A stretch of DNA of 64,000 nt from JBOICV01 sp050740255 (GTDB lineage: Bacteria; Pseudomonadota; Gammaproteobacteria; Nevskiales; JBOICV01). The notes under the pieces are model-generated. The model ran no database searches and was not told the origin of the DNA. It worked only from the letters and a program-made list of their open reading frames with translations. Positions 41,823 through 50,527 of this stretch are shown one piece after another. The translations under genes and the position numbers were made by a program. The stretch is taken from NCBI GenBank assembly GCA_050740255.1, contig JBOICV010000164.1, positions 1 through 64,000 of the forward strand, written 5' to 3'. The first letter of the stretch is position 1, and every line of letters begins with the position of its first letter.

Positions 41823-42542
41823 ATGAAGCACGCAAAGCTGCTGGCCGCTGTGCTGGTCTTGTTCAGTGCGCCGGCGCTGGCCCAGGTCAGCGGCAATATC
41901 ACCGCCATCAGTGAGTACATGTTCCGCGGCGTCGCCCAGGAGGGCGGCGCGGCGCTGCAGGGCAGCCTGGACTATAGCCGCGAAGACGGCTGGTATTCGG
42001 GCGTCTGGGGTTCCAATTGCAGCGAATGCGGCGGCAACGAAATTGACTTTTACGGCGGCTGGACGGGTGAAGTCGGCCGTGGCGTAACGCTCGATGCCGG
42101 CGTGGTCTATTACCTGTTTACCGAGGACGCAGAAGTCAGCGGCGCGCCGGACATCGACTATCCGGAAATCTATCTCGGCGCCGGCTATGACGGCTTGAGC
42201 GGCACGCTTTACTACAGCAATAAGCTGGTGGACGAATTGAGCGACATCCCGGGCAGCGACCAGACGGGGTTTTATTTCACCGCGGATTACACCCATGCGC
42301 TGCGCGAGGGCCTGGAATTGGTGTTGCAGGTGGGGCGCAGTTGGGGCGATGGTGTTGACGCCGTCTTAGGCGACGCCTACACCGATTACAGCGTCACCGT
42401 GGTAAAAACGCTGGACGACGGCTTCAGCCTCAGCGCCGCGGTAATCGATACCGACCTGGACGCTGATGCCACCGCCACGACACCGGCCAGGGAGGACGAC
42501 CCCAAGTTTGTGGTGGGTTTGAGCAAGGATTTTGCGTTTTAA
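41823..42542 (+). CDS. TorF family putative porin (TIGR02001)
   Basis: A 239-residue barrel. Signal peptide to PALAQ, then GNITAISEYMFRGVAQEGGA, IDFYGGWTGEVGRGV and the closing KFVVGLSKDFAF. CSEC in the first extracellular stretch supplies two cysteines. Its 3' end overlaps, tail to tail, the small ORF that follows the urea carboxylase gene. GGGGAGACATC precedes the ATG. Confidence 0.9.
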   Translation: MKHAKLLAAVLVLFSAPALAQVSGNITAISEYMFRGVAQEGGAALQGSLDYSREDGWYSGVWGSNCSECGGNEIDFYGGWTGEVGRGVTLDAGVVYYLFTEDAEVSGAPDIDYPEIYLGAGYDGLSGTLYYSNKLVDELSDIPGSDQTGFYFTADYTHALREGLELVLQVGRSWGDGVDAVLGDAYTDYSVTVVKTLDDGFSLSAAVIDTDLDADATATTPAREDDPKFVVGLSKDFAF

Positions 42543-42694
42543 GTTATTCGCGTGGGGTGAAGCCCTGAAGCTGGATGCGTTCGCGCCGGTCCGCGTGCAG
42601 TGGCTGGAGGAAGATTTTTTCCGGCGGTAATCGGCGGCAGAAGCAAGGCCCGCCAATCCTCGAAGCACAAGCCGGCGTGTTCGGCCGGGCTCAT
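42539..42694 (-). pseudogene. Small gene after urea carboxylase, probably frameshifted at an A-run
   Basis: The ATG (42694) overlaps the carboxylase stop in ATGA, typical of a coupled operon gene. The first 26 residues (MSPAEHAGLCFEDWRALLLP then PITAG) have G/C-rich third positions. After the homopolymer GGAAAAAATC the annotated frame loses that bias, while the +1 frame continues well (EKIFLQPLHADRRERIQLQG FTPRE) to a stop at 42544. One inserted or lost A would join both into about 50 residues. It may be a sequencing artefact or a real decay. I recognise no family. Confidence 0.5.
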
Positions 42695-45600
42695 CCCTCA
42701 TCCGCCTGAACCACCAGCAAATCCTGCCCCGCCGCCACGGCGCCGCCTTCCTTGCAGAACAGATGCGTCAGGATGCCGTCGCAGGGCGCGGCCAGGGAGA
42801 ATTCCATTTTCATGGATTCGACGACGACCAGGGTTTGGCCCTGTTTTACGGCGTCGCCCACCCGGGCTTCTAGCCTCCACACGCTGCCGGCGACAGGGGT
42901 TGTCACCGGGCGCGCGTGTTCGGGCAGCTCCAGTTCGCGCTCGACGCCCGCCGCCGCCAGCGTCAGGTCGTTGGCGACCACGTCCTGTCCGGCGGCCTTC
43001 CAGCGTTCGCGCTCAGCTTCGAAAGCGGCCTGCTGGCGGGCCCTGAACTCGCCGATGGAAGCGGCGTTGGCCTCCAGGAAGAGGCGGTAGTCCTTGAGGC
43101 GGAAGCGGGCGGCTTCCAGCTTCAAGCGGAATCTGCCGCTGGCGAAATCCTCGCGCAGCTTGAGCAGCTCCGCCTCGCCCACCGGGTAGAAGCGCAGCTG
43201 GTCGAAGAAGCGCAGCAACCACGGTTGCGTGAAGTCGGCCGTGCGGCGGTGGCGGTTCCACATTTGCACCGTGCGGCCGACGAACTGGTAGCCGCCAGGC
43301 CCTTCCATGCCATACACGCAGAGATAGGCGCCGCCGATGGCCACGGCATTCTCCGGGGTCCACGTGCGGGCCGGGTTGTACTTGGTGGTGACCAGCCGAT
43401 GGCGCGGGTCCAGCGGCGTCGCCACCGGCGCGCCGAGGTACACGTCGCCCAGGCCCATGACCAGGTAGCTGGCATCGAACACCACCCGGTACACGTCCTC
43501 GGTGGATGCCAGCCCGTTGATGCGGCGAATGAACTCGATGTTGCTTGGACACCAGGGCGCATCGGGCCGCACCGACTGCATGTACTTGTCGATCGCCAGC
43601 CGGGTCGCCGGGTCGTCCCAGGACAGGGGTAGATGGACGATGCGCGATGCCACCTCCATGTCGTCGAGACTGGGCAATCCCGCTTCCAGCGCCACGATTT
43701 TTTCGATCAATTCGTCCTGATCGGCGAGGCGGGGATCGAAGTGGATTTGCAGCGAGCGGATGCCGGGCGTGAGGTCGAGCACCCCCCCGATCCTCCCGGC
43801 GCCGATTTCGTCCCGCAGCGCCTGCATCAGCGCGTGGATGCGAAAACGCAGTGCGAGATCGAGCACCGGCGGACCCATTTCGATCAGCAGGTTCGCGTCG
43901 CCCGATTGCCGGATCACCAAGGCGGGCCTCTCGTCCTCCCGTTCAAGCTGGCGCAGTACCGGCGTGCCGAGGAGGGCGTGTGCCACCGGCAAGCTGGCGA
44001 ATGCCGGCGCGGGCGAGTGAAGGCCGGCGATGGCCGCGTCCTGGGCGGCTTGCAGGGCACGCGCCTGCGCGCCGGTGAGACGCTTGAAGCGAACCGTGGC
44101 GCCCGGCTTCAATTGACCCAGCTTCCACAACTCGGCCTGAACGATGCAGGCGGGGCAGACGAAACCGCCCAGGCTGGGTCCGTCGGGACCGAGGATGACC
44201 GGCATGTCGCCGGTGAAATTGACGGCGCCGATGGCATAGGCGTTGTCGTGGATATTCGAAGGATGCAGCCCCGCCTCACCGCCGTGCGCGCGCGCCCACT
44301 GCGGCCTGGGGCCGATCAGGCGGACCCCGGTTCGGGAGGAGTTGTAGTGCACTTCCCAGGCGGTGGCGAAGAAGCTCGCGATGTCGGCCTCGGTGAAAAA
44401 ATCCGGCGCGCCATGGGGGCCGTACAGCACGCCGATTTCCCAAGCGTCGCTCAGCGTCGGTTGCAGTCGGGCGTCCAGCTCGCTCACGCTTCCGTGTCGC
44501 TCGACGGGGATACGGGCTGTGATGTGCAACACGTCACCGCTACGCAGAGTGCGCCCGCCATGGCCGCCGAACTGGCCGAGGGTGAAGGTGGATTTGGAGC
44601 CGAGGGTGTCGGGCACCTCGAAGCCTCCGGCTACGGCCAGGTAGCTGCGCAGCCCGGCGCCCTGCACGGCGCCCAGCTTGAGCACGCTGCCCGCCGGCAC
44701 CGGATGGGCCTGCCATCCGGCCACGGGCGTGCCATCCAGGGTGGCCTGCAGGGCCGCGCCGCCGAGGGCGATCAGGCTATCGCAATTGAAGCGCAAGCTC
44801 GGTCCGGCTGCCGTGAGTTCCAGCGCCGCGGCCCCTTCACGGTTGCCCACCAGCCGGTTGGCCAGACGCATGGACAAGTTGTCCATCGGGCCGGACGGCG
44901 GCACGCCCACATCCCAATAGCCTTGCCGTCCCGGCCAGTCCTGGATGCTCGACTGCAAGCCGGGCTCCAGCACGTCGGCGGTCGCCGGCCGGTAGCGGAA
45001 GCCGTCCAGCATGCGGGTGGTCTGGCGGCCGGCGATGAAGTCCGGACTGGCCAGCACCTGGGCCAGGTAAGCCAGGTTGGTTTCGATGCCGGCCACGGTG
45101 CTGGCCTGCAACGCAGCGATCAGCTTGGCGCGCGCCGCCTCGCGAGTCGCGCCGTGGGCGATGAGCTTGGCCAGCAGCGGGTCGTAGTTGGGCGGCACCT
45201 CGGTGCCGGCCTCGACCCAGCCGTCGACACGTATTCCGTCCGGGTAGGCCACGGCGCTGAGCAGGCCTGTCGACGGCTGAAAATTCTTGTTGGGATCTTC
45301 AGCGTAGAGGCGGACCTGGATCGCCGCACCGTGCGGTTCGATGACGAAGCTGTCGAGCGCCGGCAACTCGCCGGCGGCCAGGCACACCATCCACTCCACC
45401 AGGTCCACGCCGGTCACGGCTTCGGTGACGCCATGCTCCACCTGCAAACGGGTGTTCACTTCGAGGAAATAGAACGCGCCGGCGCCGACGTCATAGACGA
45501 ATTCCACGGTACCGGCGGAGCGATAGTTCACCGCCTGGCCGAGCTTGACGGCGGTGGCCAGCAGAGCGGCGCGTTGCGCGTCGCTCAAGCCGGGTGCCGG

Positions 45601-46323
45601 CGTTTCCTCCACCACCTTCTGGTTGCGTCGCTGCACCGAGCAATCGCGCTCGCCCAGGGCGATCACGCCGCCATGGCCGTCGCCGAAGATCTGTACTTCG
45701 ATGTGGCGCGCGTGCTCGACGTATTTTTCGAGATAGCTGCCGGCTTGCTTGAAGTTGGCGCGGGCCAGGCGCTCGACGGTGGCGTAGGCTTGCGCCAGTT
45801 CGTCCTCGCTGCGGATCAGGCGCAGGCCGATGCCGCCGCCGCCGGCGGTGCTCTTCAGCATCAGCGGATAGCCGATGCGCCGCGCCTCGGCGGCGGCATG
45901 GCCGGCGTCGGCCAGCAGGCCGGACCCCGGCAGCAGCGGCACGCCATTTTCTTCGGCCAGTTGCCGCGCCGTATGCTTGAGGCCGAAGTCGCGCATGTGC
46001 TGCGCCGCCGGGCCGATGAAGACAATGCCGGCAGCAGCGCAGGCGTCGGCGAAATCCGGGTTCTCGGAGAGGAAGCCGTAGCCCGGGTGGATAGCCTGGG
46101 CACCGCAGGCCTGGGCGATTTCAAGAATCCGGTCGGCCCTCAGATAACTTTCGCTGGCCGGGGCCGGGCCCAGCAGGTAAGCCTCGCCGGCCTGCCGCAC
46201 ATGGCGGGCGCCGGCGTCGGCGGCGGAATACACCGCCACCGACGCCACGCCCAAGCGGTCGAGAGTGCGCTGGATGCGGCAGGCGATGGCGCCGCGATTG
46301 GCGATCAGGACTTTGCTGAACAT
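42691..46323 (-). CDS. Urea carboxylase (or guanidine carboxylase), biotin-dependent
   Basis: A 1,210-residue biotin enzyme without fused allophanate hydrolase. Residues 1-445 are biotin carboxylase (VLIANRGAIACRI, STAGGGGIGLRL, ERDCSVQRRNQKVVEE). About 450-1110 is the urea-type carboxyltransferase with KipI/KipA-like halves (VLEPGLQSSIQDWPGRQGYW; GGEAGLHPSNIHDNAYAIGA). The end is the carrier domain with VVESMKMEFS. Urea plus bicarbonate and ATP give allophanate. Asn702 in AVNFTGDMP seems to match K. lactis Asn1330, which favours urea; guanidine enzymes have Asp there. That is from memory and a length offset, not an alignment. Operon member with the two associated proteins upstream. Confidence 0.93.
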   Translation of the reverse strand: MFSKVLIANRGAIACRIQRTLDRLGVASVAVYSAADAGARHVRQAGEAYLLGPAPASESYLRADRILEIAQACGAQAIHPGYGFLSENPDFADACAAAGIVFIGPAAQHMRDFGLKHTARQLAEENGVPLLPGSGLLADAGHAAAEARRIGYPLMLKSTAGGGGIGLRLIRSEDELAQAYATVERLARANFKQAGSYLEKYVEHARHIEVQIFGDGHGGVIALGERDCSVQRRNQKVVEETPAPGLSDAQRAALLATAVKLGQAVNYRSAGTVEFVYDVGAGAFYFLEVNTRLQVEHGVTEAVTGVDLVEWMVCLAAGELPALDSFVIEPHGAAIQVRLYAEDPNKNFQPSTGLLSAVAYPDGIRVDGWVEAGTEVPPNYDPLLAKLIAHGATREAARAKLIAALQASTVAGIETNLAYLAQVLASPDFIAGRQTTRMLDGFRYRPATADVLEPGLQSSIQDWPGRQGYWDVGVPPSGPMDNLSMRLANRLVGNREGAAALELTAAGPSLRFNCDSLIALGGAALQATLDGTPVAGWQAHPVPAGSVLKLGAVQGAGLRSYLAVAGGFEVPDTLGSKSTFTLGQFGGHGGRTLRSGDVLHITARIPVERHGSVSELDARLQPTLSDAWEIGVLYGPHGAPDFFTEADIASFFATAWEVHYNSSRTGVRLIGPRPQWARAHGGEAGLHPSNIHDNAYAIGAVNFTGDMPVILGPDGPSLGGFVCPACIVQAELWKLGQLKPGATVRFKRLTGAQARALQAAQDAAIAGLHSPAPAFASLPVAHALLGTPVLRQLEREDERPALVIRQSGDANLLIEMGPPVLDLALRFRIHALMQALRDEIGAGRIGGVLDLTPGIRSLQIHFDPRLADQDELIEKIVALEAGLPSLDDMEVASRIVHLPLSWDDPATRLAIDKYMQSVRPDAPWCPSNIEFIRRINGLASTEDVYRVVFDASYLVMGLGDVYLGAPVATPLDPRHRLVTTKYNPARTWTPENAVAIGGAYLCVYGMEGPGGYQFVGRTVQMWNRHRRTADFTQPWLLRFFDQLRFYPVGEAELLKLREDFASGRFRLKLEAARFRLKDYRLFLEANAASIGEFRARQQAAFEAERERWKAAGQDVVANDLTLAAAGVERELELPEHARPVTTPVAGSVWRLEARVGDAVKQGQTLVVVESMKMEFSLAAPCDGILTHLFCKEGGAVAAGQDLLVVQADEG

Positions 46324-46339
46324 CGATTACCGGTGCGGG

Positions 46340-47005
46340 TTACGGCGCATCCCACAACAGAAACCGCACCGGGGTCGGGTTGTAGGCATTGCAGGGATTG
46401 TTGAGCTGCGGGCAGTTGGAGGCGAGCAGCCACAGGTCCATCTCGGCGCGCAGTTCCACATACTTGCCCGGCGCGGAGACGCCGTCCGCGAAACTGAGTT
46501 CGCCCGCCGCTGTCACCGGCACGTTCATGAAGAAGTTGATGTTGGGCACCAGGTCGCGCTTGCCGATGCCGATGTCGGCGTGCTGCAGGGCGGTCAGGAA
46601 ATTGTCGCGGCAACTGTGCATGAACTTTTTCTGCAAGGCGTAGCGCACCGAATTGCTCTCGGCGGCACAGGCTCCGCCGAGCGTGTCATGACGCCCGCAG
46701 GTATCGGCGACGAGGGTCAGCATCAGCTTGCCGTCGTTGCTGTACAGCGCCGAATCCGTGGTCAGGTAGATGCCGCCCTGGCGCAGCAGGGTTTGCGTCG
46801 CGCTGTAGTGTTCGGCCGGGTCGTGCCGGTTGTAGAACAGCGCGTCCACCGCCTGGTTGCCTTCCAGGTCGACGATGCGCACGGTCTGCCCGCGCCCGAT
46901 CTCGAGCAGGTAAGGCTCGCCGGCGGGCAGGGTGTGGTCGAGCACGGCGGCGGCGGGGTCGAAGCGGCTTTCGCGGATGCGGATGGCCGCGCTGGCATCG
47001 GTCAT
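46340..47005 (-). CDS. Urea carboxylase-associated protein (DUF1989; CgdA/CgdB-like)
   Basis: A 221-residue protein of the DUF1989 family. Landmarks are VRIVDLEGNQAVDALFYN, the GKLMLTLVADTCGRHDTLGG cysteine-histidine segment, and NCPQLNNPCNAYNPTPV near the end. Family members paired beside biotin carboxylases were shown to be the two subunits of carboxyguanidine deiminase (CgdAB). That enzyme turns carboxyguanidine into allophanate. The cysteine/histidine residues suggest metal or nucleophilic catalysis. It lies 16 bases before the carboxylase. Confidence 0.88.
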   Translation of the reverse strand: MTDASAAIRIRESRFDPAAAVLDHTLPAGEPYLLEIGRGQTVRIVDLEGNQAVDALFYNRHDPAEHYSATQTLLRQGGIYLTTDSALYSNDGKLMLTLVADTCGRHDTLGGACAAESNSVRYALQKKFMHSCRDNFLTALQHADIGIGKRDLVPNINFFMNVPVTAAGELSFADGVSAPGKYVELRAEMDLWLLASNCPQLNNPCNAYNPTPVRFLLWDAP

Positions 47006-47014
47006 GGCAGTTCT

Positions 47015-47827
47015 CTATCCGATGAGATAAAGCATTTCGGCGTTGTGGATGGCGCGGGCGTTCTCGGGACGGAAGCCGCGGCAGTAATCGTCTTTCGGCG
47101 CCGGTCCGGAGCGCCAGGCCGCCAGGCCGACCGGCTTCGGCGCGTAGGCGGGCGACGGATCGAGCGGGTGCGGCGCGGTCGAACAGGCGAGCAGCACGTC
47201 CATCTCGAAGCGCAGTTCCACATGATCGCCGGGCTGGCTGTGATCGGGAACGAAATGGAAACGCCCTTCGCCGTCCACGCTCACCTTGGAGAAGAAATTC
47301 ACCGGCGCCGTCAGGTCGCGCTTGCCCAAGCCGTACTTGCCCAGTTCGATCAGCAGGCCGTCGCGCCCGGAGCGGTACATGCCGTTGCGCGCCGCCTGGT
47401 AGTTGCGCACGCCATATTTGCGCTGCATCGAGCCGGCGTCCAGCAGCAGGCCCAGGGGGTCGTGCCAGCCCAGCGTATCGGCGGTGATCGAGGCCAGGGC
47501 GCGACCCATGTCGCTCATCAGCACGTGGCCGCGAGTGTAGTGGGCCGTGTGCTGTGCCTTGAGCGAGTCCGGCATGTTGTAGCGCTCCAGCTTTTCGCGC
47601 GCCGAGTACAACACCAGGCTGATGTTGGCGCCGGCTGCCAGCGCCGTCAGGCGCAGCGTGGTGCCGCGCGCCAGCAGATACGACCAGTGGCCGCCGCCGG
47701 GAACTCGCTCGGAGAACAGCACCGACCCGGCCGCCAGGTCGGGCGCGAAACTGCGCCAGTGTTCCGGCGCATCCACCGGCGCGCTCGGGGGCGGATTTTG
47801 CGGAGTGAATTCAGCCGGGGTTTGCAT
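47015..47827 (-). CDS. Urea carboxylase-associated protein, second subunit (DUF1989)
   Basis: A 270-residue paralogue of the next gene. Shared marks: RGTTLRLTALAAGANISLVL, ITADTLGWHDPLGLLLD, DLTAPVNFFSKVSVDGEGRF and CSTAPHPLDPSPAYAPKPVG. The Cys-rich TCGRHD of the partner is LGWHDP here, so only one subunit seems to carry the cysteine. That matches a catalytic/partner division. It follows the NikR-like gene with 17 bases of overlap and precedes its partner by 9. Confidence 0.86.
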   Translation of the reverse strand: MQTPAEFTPQNPPPSAPVDAPEHWRSFAPDLAAGSVLFSERVPGGGHWSYLLARGTTLRLTALAAGANISLVLYSAREKLERYNMPDSLKAQHTAHYTRGHVLMSDMGRALASITADTLGWHDPLGLLLDAGSMQRKYGVRNYQAARNGMYRSGRDGLLIELGKYGLGKRDLTAPVNFFSKVSVDGEGRFHFVPDHSQPGDHVELRFEMDVLLACSTAPHPLDPSPAYAPKPVGLAAWRSGPAPKDDYCRGFRPENARAIHNAEMLYLIG

Positions 47828-48332
47828 GATGTTCCACGTTCGAAGAGCGCTTGGCGCGGGTGGCGGAAAGGGCAGTCGCCGGCAGCGGATGCAGGGGCGG
47901 CATCATGGCCGCCAGTAGCTGCAGCTGGCCGGTCACCACGCCGCGCAGCGTGATCATATCGTTGGCGATGTCGCGCAAGCGTTTGGCAGGACCCTGGATC
48001 AGGATCACTTCCAGCAACTGGTCCTCGCTCAGATGCACATGCAAGGAACTGATCACCTCGTCGAGATGGCGGTATTGGAGATCGGCCAGCTTCTTTAGCA
48101 AGCCCCGGGTGAGGCGGTCGTAGAGCAGCGTGACGGTGCCCACCATGACGTGGTTGCCCAGTTCGCGCTTGTGCTCGGCCAACTGGTAGTTGACCATCTC
48201 GCCGATGGCCTGCGAGCGGCTGCCATAGCCGCGGCTCTGCACCATCCGGTCCAATTCCGCGAGCAGGTCTGGCGGCAGCGAGATGCTGATGCGGCTCACC
48301 AGGCGGTTGCTTGCATGCTTTTTTTTTGGCAT
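47811..48332 (-). CDS. NikR-like ribbon-helix-helix regulator with altered metal site
   Basis: A 173-residue protein. The N-terminal ribbon-helix-helix (SRISISLPPDLLAELDRMVQ) and C-terminal ACT-like domain (LHVHLSEDQLLEVILIQGPA) are those of NikR. By alignment with E. coli NikR, His89, His98 and His100 match the nickel ligands His76, His87 and His89, but Leu106 replaces Cys95. A square-planar nickel site is therefore unlikely, and another ligand may be sensed. The ATG at 48332 has GGGGACGG upstream. Position inside the operon suggests local regulation. Confidence 0.88.
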   Translation of the reverse strand: MPKKKHASNRLVSRISISLPPDLLAELDRMVQSRGYGSRSQAIGEMVNYQLAEHKRELGNHVMVGTVTLLYDRLTRGLLKKLADLQYRHLDEVISSLHVHLSEDQLLEVILIQGPAKRLRDIANDMITLRGVVTGQLQLLAAMMPPLHPLPATALSATRAKRSSNVEHHANPG

Positions 48333-48342
48333 TCCGTCCCCG

Positions 48343-49704
48343 CTAAAACAGGTAACTGTAGCGTTCGATCTCCCACTGGCTGACGCTGAGGTGATACGCC
48401 TCCCATTCCTCGGTTTTATAACGAATGAATTCGTCGCGCAATTCCTTGCCCAAGGTCGCTTGCACCAGTGGGTCGGCGGCGAAGGCGGCCACCGCCTCCT
48501 GCAGCGTCTGCGGCAGGAACTCGATGCCGCGGGCTTGGCGCTGTTCCTCGCTGATGGCATAGAGGTTGTCTTCGTTCGGGTTGCCCGGATCGAGTTTTTC
48601 GCGGATGCCTTCGAGTCCCGCCGCCAGCACCAGCGTCGCGGCGAGGTAGGGGTTGACCGCGCCGTCGGCGTTGCGCGACTCGCAGCGCCCACCGCCGGCC
48701 GGAACACGCACCGAGTTGGTCCGGTTGTTGGAACCGTAGGAGTTGAACACGGGAGCCCACGAGTAGTAGCTCATCGCGCCGCGCCGCACCAGGCGCTTGT
48801 AGCTGTTTACCGTGGGGGCGAACACCGCGCACAGCGCGCGGCCGTGCTTGAGCATGCCGGCGATGAACTGGTAGCCCAGGGGCGTGAGCCCGATGCCGCG
48901 CCGGTCCTCCTGCGGGTCGCAGGCGAACAGGTTGCGGCCGCTGCCCGGATCGTAGAGCGACAGGTTGAAGTGGGCGCCGTTGCCGGTCTTGTCGGCGAAG
49001 GGCTTGGGCATCATGGTGGCGAGCAGGCCCTGTTCCCTGGCGTAGTGCTTGGCCATGAAGCGGAAGAAGATCAGGCGGTCGCAGGTGGTCAGGGCATCGG
49101 CATAGTTGAAGTCGAACTCGAACTGGCCGTTGGCGTCTTCGTGATCGAAGGAATACAGATCCCAACCCAGGCCGTTGATGGCCGTCGCCATCTGGTCCAA
49201 CCACGGAAAGCTATTGGTGAAACCGCGCAGGTCGTAGCAAGGCTTGGTGAGCTTGTCATCGGCATCCGGCACCGACAGGCTGCCGTCGGCATGTTGCTTC
49301 AGCAGGAAGATCTCGCACTCGATGCCGAGGTTCATGCCGAAGCCCATTTGTGCCGCTCGCGCCAACTGGCTTTGCAGCGCCACCCGGGTGTTGAGCGGAT
49401 AGGGCCGGCCCTGGTAATGGTTGTCGGCGGGAATCCAGGCGATCTTGGGCTCCCAGGGCAACTGGATCAGGCGGCTGAAATCCGGGACCGAGGTTATTTC
49501 GTCGTCATTGGGCGCCTGGCCCAGACCGTCCAGCGCATAGCCGGTGTAGCGCTCGGAACCGTGCGCCATAGCTTGCAGATGTTCGATGGGAACCACCTTG
49601 GCCTTGGGTATGCCGTGGATATCGACGTAGGCACCGATGCAGTACTTGACCCCCTTTTCGGACAGCTCTTGCTGCAGGCGGGAGACAGCATCGATGGCGG
49701 ACAT
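48343..49704 (-). CDS. Type III-like glutamine synthetase (GlnT)
   Basis: A 453-residue ligase. Glutamine synthetase motifs: MNLGIECEIFLL (metal glutamates), SFDHEDANGQFEFDFNYADA, NGAHFNLSLYD, FAPTVNSYKRLVRRG and the NRTNSVRVPAGGGRCESRNA end segment with NPYLAATLVLAAGLEGI. The set and length fit the GlnT/type III group of rhizobia rather than GlnA; no adenylylation loop of GlnA type is evident. Some relatives use amines instead of ammonia. In this operon it may assimilate released ammonia or make a gamma-glutamyl derivative. Confidence 0.88.
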   Translation of the reverse strand: MSAIDAVSRLQQELSEKGVKYCIGAYVDIHGIPKAKVVPIEHLQAMAHGSERYTGYALDGLGQAPNDDEITSVPDFSRLIQLPWEPKIAWIPADNHYQGRPYPLNTRVALQSQLARAAQMGFGMNLGIECEIFLLKQHADGSLSVPDADDKLTKPCYDLRGFTNSFPWLDQMATAINGLGWDLYSFDHEDANGQFEFDFNYADALTTCDRLIFFRFMAKHYAREQGLLATMMPKPFADKTGNGAHFNLSLYDPGSGRNLFACDPQEDRRGIGLTPLGYQFIAGMLKHGRALCAVFAPTVNSYKRLVRRGAMSYYSWAPVFNSYGSNNRTNSVRVPAGGGRCESRNADGAVNPYLAATLVLAAGLEGIREKLDPGNPNEDNLYAISEEQRQARGIEFLPQTLQEAVAAFAADPLVQATLGKELRDEFIRYKTEEWEAYHLSVSQWEIERYSYLF

Positions 49705-49732
49705 GGTCTTTCCTCAGGGGCATGCAAGCGGG

Positions 49733-50527
49733 TCAGAAATCGGCGGTTACCGAGGTAGCGTAGGGCTGGTCCAGCGGGGGGTTCTCGGCCATCCCACGGC
49801 GGACCAGGTCGCTCAAGTCCTCGACCAGCCAGTCGAACCAGCGCGCGCCTTTCTCGGCGGTGGCCAGGCTGGGCTGGCCGGTGACGCCGTTGCGGCTGCT
49901 GCGGTTGACCGGATGGGCGAAGACGCAGCCGCCGCTGCGATCGGGATCGTCGGCGGCGGCTAGCCGTTCGGGACGTACTCCGCCGGGCGCGATAGCCAGC
50001 ATCAGCGAAGTCTCGGCATCGTTGGCATGCCAGTCGGCGGCATCGGCAAAAAAATGGAATTGGCGCACCCGCTCGCTGATGTTGGCGGTATCGATCACGG
50101 CCACCATCAAGTCGTCATGCTCGGCGCGCAACATTTCCAGCGCGCAGCGCAGGGGCGCGGCATTGGTCACGTGGGCGTTGACGATGAACAGCCGGCGCAC
50201 GCCGCTGTGATAGGCCCAGTCGCCGATCTGCTTGACCAGTTCGATCAGGGTGATCGGCTGCACCGCGAGGGTGCCGGGCCAGCGTTGGCTATGACCGATG
50301 GAACAGCCGTAAGGCAAAGTGGGCAGCATCGGTACGCCGGTTTTTTCGGCGACGGCGGCGCATAGGTGTTCGGCGATCACCGTGTCCACGCCGCAGCCCA
50401 GATGCGGGCCATGTTGTTCGGTGGCGCCGACCGGCAGCAGGGCAGCGTGTCCGACCCGCGCCAAAACCGCGGGTATCTCGGACCAGGTCAGATCGGACCA
50501 GCGCCGGGAGCTTGGCCTATTCGACAT
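49733..50527 (-). CDS. Creatininase-family amidohydrolase
   Basis: A 264-residue zinc hydrolase. LLPVGATEQHGPHLGCGVDT gives the Glu, His and Asp metal ligands, and DWHANDAETSLML the final His/Glu segment. The usual NGHGGN is NAHVTN here, keeping the His. Family members act on creatinine, formamides and cyclic amides. Since creatinine contains a guanidine unit, a role in feeding nitrogen from a guanidino compound would fit the neighbours. It overlaps the ABC ATPase gene by 11 bases. Confidence 0.86.
   Translation of the reverse strand: MSNRPSSRRWSDLTWSEIPAVLARVGHAALLPVGATEQHGPHLGCGVDTVIAEHLCAAVAEKTGVPMLPTLPYGCSIGHSQRWPGTLAVQPITLIELVKQIGDWAYHSGVRRLFIVNAHVTNAAPLRCALEMLRAEHDDLMVAVIDTANISERVRQFHFFADAADWHANDAETSLMLAIAPGGVRPERLAAADDPDRSGGCVFAHPVNRSSRNGVTGQPSLATAEKGARWFDWLVEDLSDLVRRGMAENPPLDQPYATSVTADF

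Noticed and set aside
42366..42701. Leftward 111-residue frame over the second TorF 3' end
   Set aside because: Shadow of the TorF gene, with no coding bias; the small coupled ORF in another frame is the better candidate.
43633..46404. Very long open frame on the + strand opposite the urea carboxylase gene
   Set aside because: Antisense shadow from high G+C third positions; it has no motifs, while the minus-strand frame has all biotin carboxylase motifs.
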